Shown: positions 53,906-64,000 of the stretch, piece after piece
Layout of the letters: every line of letters begins with the position of its first letter
Position numbering within the stretch: the stretch's first letter is position 1
Origin: Fratercula arctica
Lineage: Eukaryota; Chordata; Aves; Charadriiformes; Alcidae
Assembly (NCBI GenBank): GCA_947846985.1
Contig: CANTUZ010000027.1
Location: forward strand, 5,656,491-5,720,490
Direction of reading: 5' to 3'
DNA: 64,000 nucleotides
Notes under the pieces: generated by a model
The model's input: only the letters and a program-made list of their open reading frames with translations
What the model was told of the DNA's origin: nothing
Databases searched by the model: none
Made by a program: the position numbers and the translations under genes

Positions 53906-56900
53906 CCAGAAGGTCCAGCAACTTGAAGAGAATATGTCCCACTCCCCACCTGTATGGGCCAGCATCTCAGCTATTAGGAGCAGGCATTTCCCCACTCAAG
54001 AGAGAGAGTACAGAGAGTACACACCACGAGGCACCTTGTGGTTCTACCTGCGTGACCACGGGGAGGACATGAGGAAATGGAATGGACAACCTACTTGATT
54101 CCTGCAGACACGGGTACAGGAGTTGCAAGGAAGGACAACCACAAAAGGAGATCCCTCCAGGAAAAGTGCCGCCCCAGTTTCCAGTGGGCACTTCCCCAGA
54201 CAGAGCATAAGGCCTGATCTTGCTTCTGATCCTCTTGAAGGAGCCTCCAAGTCATTTCTGCAAGAAGTGAGTACCGGATACCATGACCAGTATTAGAGGA
54301 GCCCTGTCTCCAGCCAGGTGGAGGAAAGGGACAACCGGGTTTATTGGACAGTGTGGATTCGATGTCCTGGCACATCAGACCCACAGGAGTATAAGGCTCT
54401 AGTGGACACGGGTGCACAGTGCACCCTGATACCATCAAGCTATAGAGGGGCAGAACCCATTTGTATTTCTGGGGTCACAGGGGGATCCCAAGAGTTGACT
54501 GTACTGGAGGCGGAAGTGAGCCTAACTGGGAATGAGTGGCAAAAGCATCCCATTGTGACTGGCCCAGAGGCTCCATGCATCCTTGGCATAGATTACCTCA
54601 GGAGAGGGTATTTTAAGGACCCAAAAGGGTATCGGTGGGCCTTTGGCATAGCTACCTTGGAGACGGAGGAAGTTAAACAGTTGTCTACCTTGCCTGGTCT
54701 CTCGGAGGACCCTTCTGTTGTGGGGTTGTTGAGGGTCGAAGAACAGCAGGTGCCGATTGCTACCACAACGGTGCATCGGCGGCAATATCGCACTAACCGA
54801 GACTCTCTGATTCCCATCCATAAGCTGATTCGTCAACTAGAGGTTCAAGGAGTGATCAGCAAGACTCGCTCACCCTTTAACAGTCCTATATGGCCGGTGC
54901 GGAAATGTAAGGGAGAGTGGAGGCTAACTGTAGACTATTGTGGCCTGAATGAAGTCATGCCACCGCTGAGCGCTGCTGTGCCGGACATGCTAGAACTCCA
55001 GTACGAACTGGAGTCCAAGGCAGCCAAGTGGTATGCCACGATTGATATAGCGAATGCATTTTTCTCAGTCCCTTTGGCAGCAGAGTGCAGGCCACAGTTT
55101 GCTTTCACTTGGAGGGGCATCCAGTACACCTGGAATCGACTGCCCCAGGGGTGGAAACACAGCCCCACCATTTGCCATGGACTGATCCAGACTGCACTGG
55201 AACAGGGTGAATCTCCAGAACATCTGCAGTACGTTGATGATATCATTGTATGGGGAAACACAGCCGAAGAATTTTTTGAGAAAGGGGATAAAATAGTCCG
55301 AATCCTTCTGAAAGCTGGTTTTGCCATAAAACGAAGTAAGGTCAAGGGACCTGCACAGGAGATCCAGTTCTTAGGAATAAAATGGCAAGATGGATGCCGC
55401 CAAATCCCAATGGATGTGATCAACAAAATAGCAGTCTGATTGTAAGCCCTCTGTATCAAGTAACCCGGAAGAAGAACGATTTTAAATGGGGTCCTGAGCA
55501 AAGACAAGCTTTTGAACAAATCAAACAGGAAATAGTCCATGCAGTGACCCTGGGGCCAGTCCGGGCAGGACAAGATGTTAAAAACATGCTCTACACCGCA
55601 GCCGGGGAGAATGGCCCTACCTGAAGCCTCTGGCAGAAAGCACCAGGGGAGACTCAAGGTCGACCCCTAGGGTTTTGGAGTTGGGGATACAGAGGATCCG
55701 AAGCCCGCTACACTCCAACAGAAAAAGAGATAGTGGCAGCATATGAAGGGGTTCGAGCTGCTTCGGAACTGGTTGGTACAGAAGCGCAGCTCCTCTTAGC
55801 ACCTCGACTGCTGGTGCTGGGTTGGATGTTCAAAGAAAGGGTCCCCACCACACATCATGCAACTGATGCTACATGGAGCAAGTGGATTGCACTGATCACA
55901 CAGCGAACTCGAATGGGAAACCCCAGTCGCCCAGGAATTCTGGAAGTGATCATGGACTGGCCAGAAGGCAAGGATTTTGGAATGTCACCAGAGGAGGAGG
56001 TGACGCGTGCGGAAGAGGCCCCACCGTATAATAAACTGCCAGAAAATGAGAAGAAATATGCCCTGTTCACTGATGGGTCCTGCCGGATTGTGGGAAAGCA
56101 TCGAAAGCAGCAGTGCATGGCAGCGCAGAGGCAAACCCATCTGGGCTGCTGAACTATGGCAAGATATTGCTGCCCGGATAGAGAATCTGGTTGTGAAAGG
56201 ACGCCACGTAGATGCCCACGTACCGAAGAATCGGGCCACGGAGGAACATCAGAACAACCAGCAGGTGGATCGGGCTGCCAGGATTGAAGTGGCTCAGGTG
56301 GATCTGGACTGGCAACGTAAGGGTGAACTATTCATAGCTCAGTGGGCCCATGAGACCTCAGGCCACCAAGGAAGAGATGCGACATATAGATGGGCTCGTG
56401 ACCGAGGGGTGGACTTGACCATGGACACTATTGCACAGGTCATCCATGAATGTGAGACATGCGCTGCAATCAAGCAAGCCAAGCGGTTGAAGCCTCTTTG
56501 GTATGGAGGACGATGGTTGAAATACAAATATGGGGAGGCCTAGCAGATTGATTATATCACACTGCCACGAACCCGTCAAGGCAAGCGCTATGTGCTCACA
56601 GTGGTGGAAGCAACCACTGGATGGCTGGAAACATACCCTGTGCCCCATGCCACTGCCCGGAACACTATCCTGGGCCTTGAAAAGCAAGTCCTGTGGCGAC
56701 ATGGTACCCCAGAGAGGACTGAGTCGGACAACGGGACTCATTTCCGAAACAGCCTCATAGACACCTGGGCCAAAGAGCATGGTATTGAGAGGGTATATAT
56801 CACATCCCCTATCATGCACCAGCCTCTGGGGAGATAGAACGGTACAATGGACTGTTAAAAACTACACTGAGAGCAATGGGTGGTGGGACCTTGAAACATT

Positions 56901-57199
56901 GGGATGCACATTTAGCAAAGGCTACCTGGCTAGTTCACACCAGGGGATCTACCAATCAGGCTGGCCCTGCCCAATCAAAACTTCCGCGTACTGTAGAAGG
57001 GGATAAGGTCCCCGTAGTGCACATGAAGAATATGTTGGGGAAGACAGTCTGGGTTAGTCCTGCCTCAGGCAAAGGCAAACCCATCCGGGGGATTGCTTTT
57101 GCCCAAGGACCTGGGTGCACTTGGTGGGTAATGCGGCAGGATGGGGAAGTCCGATGTGTACCTCATGGGGATCTGATTTTGGGTGAGAATAGCCAATGA
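53808..57199 (+). pseudogene. ERVL-like pro-pol of Y, broken, copy 1
   Basis: Aspartic protease with the Asp-Thr-Gly triad (about 54405), reverse transcriptase with YVDD (55230-55241), RNase H (55470-56152) and integrase with an HHCC finger (about 56345-56475), D,D,E core and C-terminal domain to the stop at 57199. Damage: stop at 54096-54098 in the gag-pro region and TAA at 54208-54210; stop after RT at 55437-55439 with the connection resuming in another frame; stop at 55621; an internal RNase H deletion near 56115-56155; stop at 56540; and a frame change near 56810. The protease-RT segment 54318-55439 is open. The gag overlap implies frameshift expression in the ancestor. Confidence 0.87.
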
Positions 57200-57483
57200 A
57201 TCAAATCGTGTGTAACCCTGTCACTGTATGTCCTCGTTACTATAATTGCTATCGGCTGTACTGCAGTAAGAATCACCCAAATTAAGGACAGATGGACTTT
57301 GATGAAGAACTGAGTAAAGCAAAGTGGTGATGGGATCAGAGCTGACGCCCAGCAACTTCCTCAAGATCTGCATCTTCGGCCCATGGACTGTGTGCATGAG
57401 CCACGCCGGGTACACCAGTCACATGTTCAGAAAACTGTAAGATCTGGGCATGGCAAAAATGGTATGGATTAAGGGGTGGATAA
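57200..57483 (+). other. 3' non-coding region and polypurine tract of Y, copy 1
   Basis: About 260 bases without a credible frame, ending in a purine-rich stretch (GGTATGGATTAAGGGGTGGA) just before LTR-A. This explains why the tandem copies join without env inside Y. Confidence 0.7.
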
Positions 57484-57813
57484 TGTCCTGGTTCTGGTAG
57501 GGACAGGGTTAAGTATTCCATGCCATGTGAGCCACGCCCACCCTGAGATTAAAAGGAGGGAGGGGGCAAGAAGTCGGGTTTGGAGTGGGCTGGCGCATCC
57601 CGGGTCCGGACCGGTGGGGAGCGGCGGTTCCGTAATCGCGTTTGTATATTCCTCTGTCCGTGTTATTGTTTTCTTGTTCCCTGTGCTGTTCTGTTAAACT
57701 GCCTTTGTCTCAACCCAAGAGTTTTGCCTTTTTCTTCTGATCCTTCCCGTACCGGGAAGCGCTGAGCGAGTGACACGTGGTTCTTTGTTGCCGTCTGTGG
57801 CCAAACCACGACA
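57484..57813 (+). repeat. LTR-A, copy 2
   Basis: Matches 48629-48958. It is the 3' LTR of the Y element whose gag and pol lie at 52337-57199. Confidence 0.9.
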
Positions 57814-59615
57814 AGGCCCAAAGACAGTTGAGTAGCGAAAACAAGTACCTGTGCCCAGAAATTTGGAGGGTCACAGAGGGATATCACGAGGCTGCACCTT
57901 TTGACTGATGGAGTGAAGTGTGGTGGACCACCCAAATTGGAGTGTGGACCGTTGATGACAAGTGGATCAAGTCTTCTTATTATTACCCCCTCAAAAAGAA
58001 AATACATTTTTACAAAGGATCACCTTCCCCAGAGTGTGGCCTTTTAGAATGTAATCCTCTGTTGATAACTATAACCCAGGCGGATGATACGGCTAACCGA
58101 ATATATGGAATAGGAGCAGATGCGTCTGGAAGAGATCCAAGGGGAAGATTTAGAACAGACATACTGGAAAATAGCAGTTAAGCGGAAGGGACAACTATGA
58201 CTACTAAACTCCCAGTAATACAACAGTGGGAACCACCAAATGATCCAGCTGTGGTAATGGTTACCGAGATTAAAGATCTTAGACGAACATTTGAGATTGA
58301 GACAGGGTACGGTGAGATGAATGCTTGGGTAGAATGGGTAAAATATACTGTTAATAGTTTGAACCAAAGCAATTGCTATGCTTGTGCCACAGGAAGGCCC
58401 ACAGCACAGATCGTCCCTTTTCCCTTAGGGTGGACGAAAGATTCCGTAGGGATGTGGTGTATGATAGATAGCATTATACCAAGAAAAGACCGCCTGGGGA
58501 AATGAGACTTGTCATTCACTTTCCTTACTGTTTCCTGCCTTGGAGCCAAGAGATGTTAAAAGTGCCACCAGTATTTTCCACAGCAATTGGTAACTATACA
58601 GTGTGCCTCTCACAGCAGGGTGTGAATGCTACCAAACCTGTGGGGGGATTTACCCTATGCACTGAAATTCTGAATGTGACCAAGGATGTAAGAGGAAACT
58701 ACTCAGCGATACGAGCGCCTCGGGCGGATCTCTGGTGGTATTGTGGAGGGAAGACCTTGCGATCTGTGTTGCTGGCTAACTGGAAAGGTACATGTGGAAT
58801 AGTACAATTGGCAATACCATTCACCCTAGCATTTGAAAAAGGAACAGGATCCCTGAGCTCAGGCAACAGAGTAAAAGGAAGTTGAGGTGTATCCTTTGAT
58901 GAACAGATATATAGAGAGATTTCATTGTAGTCCCTAGAGGGGGTCCCAGATGAACACAAAGCAAGGAATCAGGAACAGGATTCGAATCTGTCCTTTTCTG
59001 GTGGGTAACTATAAACGAAAATATAGATTGGATAAATTATATTCACTGTAACCAACAGAGGTTTATTAATTATACCAGAGATGCATTAAAAGGAATAGTG
59101 GAACAATTGGGTGCAACCAGCTGAATGGCATAGGAAAATAGGATTGCCCTGGACATGATCTTAGCAGAGAAGGGAGGTATGTGTGTAATGTTAGGGAATT
59201 GGTGCTGTACCTTCATCACAAACAATACAGCTCCGGATAGTGCTATAACTAAAGCCCTTCAAGGACTCACCACTCTAGCTGACGAGTTAGCTGAGAACTC
59301 TGGAATAGATACCTCACTGACAGGTCGATGGATTCTTGGTTTGGGAAATGGAAAGGTATGGTGGTATCAAAACTGACTTCTCTTATAATAGTAGCAGGAG
59401 TATTAGTGGCTGTAGGATGCTGTATCATTCCCTGTGTGCGAGGATTAGTTCAACGATTAATTGAACCTGCCCTAACAAAATGAATGGAAGTAGACCCTCC
59501 CCCATACCCTGGAAAAATGCTTCATCTGGAAGAAAGTAAAAACTCTCGAGAAGAAGAAGAAGAATGCAACATCATGCTATCGGCTCTCGAGGCCTCATAT
59601 GGAACCATGCCCTAG
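57814..59615 (+). pseudogene. Broken env of element X, copy 2
   Basis: Same open segments and same stops as copy 1, each displaced by 8,855 bases (57918-58181, 58197-58505, 58502-58885, 59155-59376). Shared disabling changes show the unit was duplicated after env had died. Confidence 0.85.
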
Positions 59616-59659
59616 AAATGCAAAAGACAATAAGATTATGAAAAAGGAAAGGGGGAAGT

Positions 59660-60389
59660 TGTAAGAAAGGCAGGTATTGCTTTTGCAGAGGAGAAAAGCC
59701 ATTTCCATCAGAGGTGACATGATAAGGGAATGACTAAGACAAAGAGGCTCCAGCAAAGGCTTGTAGAACATCTCTTATCACACAGACAAAAGGACAAACT
59801 GATTCATACTGGATTAGCGTCTAGAAGGGTAGTCAAACATTTAACCAGGGCTAATGACATTGAGCAATTTTTTACCAAAAAGGAAAGAAATAAACTAGTC
59901 AGATAATCCCTTTAGGTGTAGCATAAAGAGAAGTAAACAGAGGCAGGACACCCGTGAAGAATTTTAGGTGCCTCGGACAGACTGTGAACCCTGGAGTACC
60001 TAACCAATGGGGAACAGGGGAGGGAAAAATTCATCTGGGATTAGGAAATAAAAAGGTGTGTTTCAAGAAATGAAAGTGTGCCTACTTGCTAGGTCACCCG
60101 TTCTTGCAAGAATGTTCAAATAAGATGTTCTTCGTATCGTTCGCTGCCTGAGCCATTGTTATTGGATAAGGAGCGTTTCTCACACATCCTGGGAGCTCAG
60201 TACTGGTTTTGTATATATTGTATCTATTTCATTATTTTCTTTTTATTTTATTATTAATATTTCATTGAAGTAGTTTAGTTCCTTCTAAACTCATAAATCT
60301 CTTTATCTCTCTCCCTCCTCTCCTTGGAGCAAGAGGTGTGGAGAGCATCTGTCATCTCATCATTGGCCAATCTGGCCCAAACCATGACA
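59660..60389 (+). repeat. LTR-X, copy 2
   Basis: Counterpart of 50805-51534, again preceded by the polypurine tract and followed by the degenerate primer binding site (60397-60414). Confidence 0.75.
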
Positions 60390-60704
60390 GATTTATTGGC
60401 AACCAATGTGGGGCACGATCAGGGCTCGACCAGGGCTCTGATAGATTGCCTGAATAGTTTGAATTCTAGCTTGCTCAGAAATCAAAACACACAGCTCATA
60501 TCATGTCATTCTTAAGCAAAATATTATATCATGCCTTCAGAGAGTTTTGTTTAAAGTTAATTGGTGCAATGCTGCTTAACCTGACAAATGCATTGTATGC
60601 TTTATTTGTTCTTTGTGTTTGTATGTTGTGGTTTAACGTGCTATTCTGGTGTGGTTTGGGATACAGATGTATAATACGATAACTTGGATAACGGTTTTAC
60701 CTGC

Positions 60705-61068
60705 TGTCCTGGTTCTGGCGGGGATAGGGTTAATTCTCCCCAGGACACGGGTATTCCATGCCATGTGAGCCATGCCCACCCTGAGCTGCCGGGGGGGGGG
60801 GGGGGGGCAGGAAGTCGCCGCTTGGAGCGGGCTGGGGCGTCCCGGGTCTGGTTGGTGAGCGGCCAGGAGCGGCGGTTCAGTAATCGTGTTTGTAGATTCC
60901 TCTATACGTGTTATTGTTGCTGTTTTTCTTGTTCCCTTTGCTGTTCTGTTAAACTGCCTTTGTCTCAACCCAAGAGTTTTGCCTTTTTCTTCTGATCCTT
61001 CCCGTATTGGGAAGGCCCGAGCGAGCAGCACGTGGTTCTTTGTTGCCGTCTGAGGCTAAACCACGACA
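60705..61068 (+). repeat. LTR-B, copy 2
   Basis: Counterpart of 51850-52213 with the same 17-base G-run (60791-60807). The primer binding site follows at 61078-61095. Confidence 0.9.
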
Positions 61069-61191
61069 GTCCTTTTTTGGTGCCCAACGTGGGGCTCGAA
61101 GGGTTGAGATAACAACAGAATCCAACTAGAGTTTGAAAAAACGAATTTATTGTATGCATTTATTTTATTAGGTAAATAGTCGCTGGTCACC

Positions 61192-62760
61192 ATGTTGCTT
61201 GGTTTGTTCGCATGGCTGTGTTATGTAAATTCCTATATGGCTTATGTACTCCCTGCGATGATGTTTGTTACTTCTGGGAGGGGGATGAGGATTATCATTT
61301 TACTATCCTGTGCAATATCGGCTTATGATATGATAACATCACTTGTTAGACGGTTACTTTGGGGCGTTTATGTGGTATTGCTGTCCTGTCCATACATTGG
61401 GCACCACCTCTCAGAATTCATTAATAATTACACCCAGTCTATGGGGGAAACAGAGGGGGACACTTTCCCCAGCTCTTTTGCCTCCCTTTTCTCCTTCAGG
61501 TCAGGTATGACAGCTTTTGAGAATTTTGAATATCCTTGGGATGCTCAAACCAGCATGTTCCTAGTGCTATGTCTGCTGAATATGTTCCAGGTCTCGTTTA
61601 GGGTTAAACGACTATTTAAGTCTACCACCCAGAGATCTGCCCCGAGGCTGGACAGTCAGGGGTGGCATGGCATGTGGGAGAACATGGGCAGGTATTTAGA
61701 GAACTTCTCGCCTCCAATGGTCTGGGACTTCACCCCTGAACAATTACAGGACCCTGATAGAGTAGTAGAATATCTGAAGGGAAAATGCTGTGGCCATTCT
61801 AGAGAGGCACAACTCACCGCACTGTGCTGGGCCCTGGCCAATATCTACCAGGCACTGCTCAGTGTTACGCAGCACCCTCAGGGGAAAGAGACGGAGACCA
61901 GACCAACAGGCACTGCGGCTACTGCAGCCCCTGCGACAGGCACTGCGGCTACTGCAGCCCCTGCGACAGGCACTGCGGCTACTCCAACCCCGGTGACAGC
62001 CACTGCAGCTACTCCAACCCCAGTGACAGCCACTGCTGCTGAACCAGGGAACCAACCCGTGCCAGTATCTGTTGCCCCCATACAAAAGAAGAAGTACACA
62101 AAGAAATCAGTTCGCTTAGTAAGAGATGACGATGAACCAGGGCCATCACAAGGACAGGAGGAAGAGGCAGAACCAGAGATAATTACCCGATCCCTATCCT
62201 TGAGTGAGCTGCGGGATATGCGAAAAGATTTTAGCCGACTTTCAGGCGAGCACATTGTCACCTGGCTGCTTCGGTGTTGGGATAATGGGGCCAGTAGCCT
62301 GGAATTAGAGGGTAGGGAAGCCAGGCAGCTGGGATCCCTGTCTAGGGAAGGTGGCATTGACAAGGCAATTGGAAAGAAGACCCAAGCCCTCAGCCTCTGG
62401 AAACGACTCCTGTCAGGCGTGAGGGAGAGGTACCCCTTCAGTGAAGATGTTGTATGTCACCCAAGCAAGTGGACCACCATGGAAAGAGGTATCCAGTACC
62501 TGAGAGAATTAGCCGTGCGGGAGATGATTTATTATGACTTGGACAACACAGACTTACCCACGGACCCTGATGAGGTGCACTGCACAAGGCCCATGTGGCG
62601 GAAGTTTGTACGGAGCGCACCATCGTCATATGCCAACTCACTGGCAGTAATGGAATGGAAAGGTGAAGAAGGACCAACGGTGGATGAGGTGGCTGGCCGG
62701 CTCCGGCGATATGAAGAAAGCCTCTCTTCCCCCCTTGTCTCAGCTGTGGAGAAACTGTGA
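61192..62760 (+). CDS. ERVL-like Gag of Y, intact 522-codon frame, copy 2
   Basis: Translation identical to copy 1, including the hydrophobic N-terminus and the Ala/Thr repeat. Because it is open in both copies while pol and env are broken, purifying selection or simple chance can both be argued; the short time since duplication gives no information. Confidence 0.82.
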   Translation: MLLGLFAWLCYVNSYMAYVLPAMMFVTSGRGMRIIILLSCAISAYDMITSLVRRLLWGVYVVLLSCPYIGHHLSEFINNYTQSMGETEGDTFPSSFASLFSFRSGMTAFENFEYPWDAQTSMFLVLCLLNMFQVSFRVKRLFKSTTQRSAPRLDSQGWHGMWENMGRYLENFSPPMVWDFTPEQLQDPDRVVEYLKGKCCGHSREAQLTALCWALANIYQALLSVTQHPQGKETETRPTGTAATAAPATGTAATAAPATGTAATPTPVTATAATPTPVTATAAEPGNQPVPVSVAPIQKKKYTKKSVRLVRDDDEPGPSQGQEEEAEPEIITRSLSLSELRDMRKDFSRLSGEHIVTWLLRCWDNGASSLELEGREARQLGSLSREGGIDKAIGKKTQALSLWKRLLSGVRERYPFSEDVVCHPSKWTTMERGIQYLRELAVREMIYYDLDNTDLPTDPDEVHCTRPMWRKFVRSAPSSYANSLAVMEWKGEEGPTVDEVAGRLRRYEESLSSPLVSAVEKL

Positions 62761-64000
62761 CCAGAAGGTCCAGCAACTTGAAGAGAATATGTCCCACTCC
62801 CCACCTGTATGGGCCAGCATCTCAGCTATTAGGAGCAGGCATTTCCCCACTCAAGAGAGAGAGTACAGAGAGTACACACCACGAGGCACCTTGTGGTTCT
62901 ACCTGCGTGACCACGGGGAGGACATGAGGAAATGGAATGGACAACCTACTTGATTCCTGCAGACACGGGTACAGGAGTTGCAAGGAAGGACAACCACAAA
63001 AGGAGATCCCTCCAGGAAAAGTGCCGCCCCAGTTTCCAGTGGGCACTTCCCCAGACAGAGCAGAAGGCCTGATCTTGCTTCTGATCCTCTTGAAGGAGCC
63101 TCCAAGTCATTTCTGCAAGAAGTGAGTACCGGATACCATGACCAGTATTAGAGGAGCCCTGTCTCCAGCCAGGTGGAGGAAAGGGACAACCGGGTTTATT
63201 GGACAGTGTGGATTCGATGTCCTGGCACATCAGACCCACAGGAGTATAAGGCTCTAGTGGACACGGGTGCACAGTGCACCCTGATACCATCAAGCTATAG
63301 AGGGGCAGAACCCATTTGTATTTCTGGGGTCACAGGGGGATCCCAAGAGTTGACTGTACTGGAGGCGGAAGTGAGCCTAACTGGGAATGAGTGGCAAAAG
63401 CATCCCATTGTGACTGGCCCAGAGGCTCCATGCATCCTTGGCATAGATTACCTCAGGAGAGGGTATTTTAAGGACCCAAAAGGGTATCGGTGGGCCTTTG
63501 GCATAGCTACCTTGGAGACGGAGGAAGTTAAACAGTTGTCTACCTTGCCTGGTCTCTCGGAGGACCCTTCTGTTGTGGGGTTGTTGAGGGTCGAAGAACA
63601 GCAGGTGCCGATTGCTACCACAACGGTGCATCGGCGGCAATATCGCACTAACCGAGACTCTCTGATTCCCATCCATAAGCTGATTCGTCAACTAGAGGTT
63701 CAAGGAGTGATCAGCAAGACTCGCTCACCCTTTAACAGTCCTATATGGCCGGTGCGGAAATGTAAGGGAGAGTGGAGGCTAACTGTAGACTATTGTGGCC
63801 TGAATGAAGTCATGCCACCGCTGAGCGCTGCTGTGCCGGACATGCTAGAACTCCAGTACGAACTGGAGTCCAAGGCAGCCAAGTGGTATGCCACGATTGA
63901 TATAGCGAATGCATTTTTCTCAGTCCCTTTGGCAGCAGAGTGCAGGCCACAGTTTGCTTTCACTTGGAGGGGCATCCAGTACACCTGGAATCGACTGCCC
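62663..64000 (+). pseudogene. ERVL-like pro-pol of Y, copy 2, cut by window end
   Basis: Protease and the first part of RT as in copy 1. It keeps the stop at 62951-62953 but lacks the stop seen in copy 1 at 54208-54210, because base 63063 is G. The YVDD region lies beyond the window. Confidence 0.85.

Larger units (their letters stand above)
48577..57431 (+). repeat. 8,855-bp ERV tandem unit, copy 1
   Basis: The sequence at 48577 recurs at 57432, and every landmark is displaced by 8,855 bases. The unit contains LTR-A, env, LTR-X, the X leader, LTR-B, gag and pro-pol. Its length equals one Y element (5,964 bp), one X LTR (about 730 bp) and 2,161 bp of residual X interior. Confidence 0.95.
51850..57813 (+). 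mobile_element. ERVL-like provirus Y: LTR-B, gag, pro-pol, LTR-A
   Basis: Complete LTR-gag-pro-pol-LTR layout without env, as usual for class III (ERVL) elements. The RT has the Ala-Phe-Phe-Ser and Leu-Pro-Gln-Gly style motifs of that class. The polypurine tract is at about 57462-57483. No target-site duplication is visible: ACCTGC precedes LTR-B and AGGCCC follows LTR-A. Its two LTRs are clearly diverged. It lies between the X leader and X env and replaces X gag-pol. Confidence 0.82.
57432..64000 (+). repeat. 8,855-bp ERV tandem unit, copy 2 (cut by window end)
   Basis: Repeats copy 1 through gag and into RT. The only base difference I noticed is T at 54208 versus G at 63063. A 17-base G-run in LTR-B has the same length in both copies (51936 and 60791). 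Confidence 0.95.

Overview
The window is a scaffold mosaic. Three runs of exactly 200 N (13266-13465, 30976-31175, 48377-48576) join four unrelated pieces. Fixed-size gaps are what scaffolding software inserts, so physical neighbourhood across a gap should not be trusted.

Piece 1 (1-13265) is extremely GC-rich and looks like avian microchromosome DNA. Read on the minus strand it holds the complete 5' part and most of a RASGRP2-like gene (CalDAG-GEFI, a Rap1 exchange factor). I place fourteen exons in the family's order: start codon and N-terminal helices (12942-13014), REM/RasGEF-N segments, the CDC25-type RasGEF domain (9165-5211), two EF hands and a C1 domain, running off the window start. 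Intron 2 carries the full signature of a minor-spliceosome (U12) AT-AC intron. Nearly every intron is filled with its own G- or C-rich minisatellite. Several conserved exons are out of frame at G/C homopolymers, which points to consensus indel errors more than to a dead gene, because the splice sites are intact.

Piece 2 (13466-30975) is AT-richer and consists of plant LTR retrotransposons: an Athila-like Ty3/gypsy pol and a second gypsy element with the plant-type initiator-tRNA-Met primer binding site. It forms one large inverted repeat about a 10-base loop at 22209-22218. It is most simply a plant contaminant contig placed into the scaffold. Its inner arms are identical in translation, while its outer arms are diverged paralogues.

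Piece 3 (31176-48376) starts with about 19 copies of a ~180-bp satellite and passes directly into a 13.8-kb almost pure purine GA tract. The multi-thousand-residue Leu/Ser/Phe reading frames opposite this tract are artefacts.

Piece 4 (48577-64000) is a tandem array of an 8,855-bp unit made of endogenous retroviral DNA, typical of bird genomes. Each unit holds an LTR and broken gamma-type env of one provirus (X), and an ERVL-like gag-pro-pol element (Y) with its own diverged LTRs lying inside X. The simplest history is LTR-LTR unequal exchange of X carrying Y. The two copies differ at one base that I noticed. All pol and env reading frames are broken; gag is open.

No new defence or metabolic system is supported. 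The strongest leads are the U12 intron in a minisatellite-packed gene, the ERV-derived macrosatellite, the hydrophobic N-terminus shared by two otherwise different gag starts, and the palindromic plant contig.
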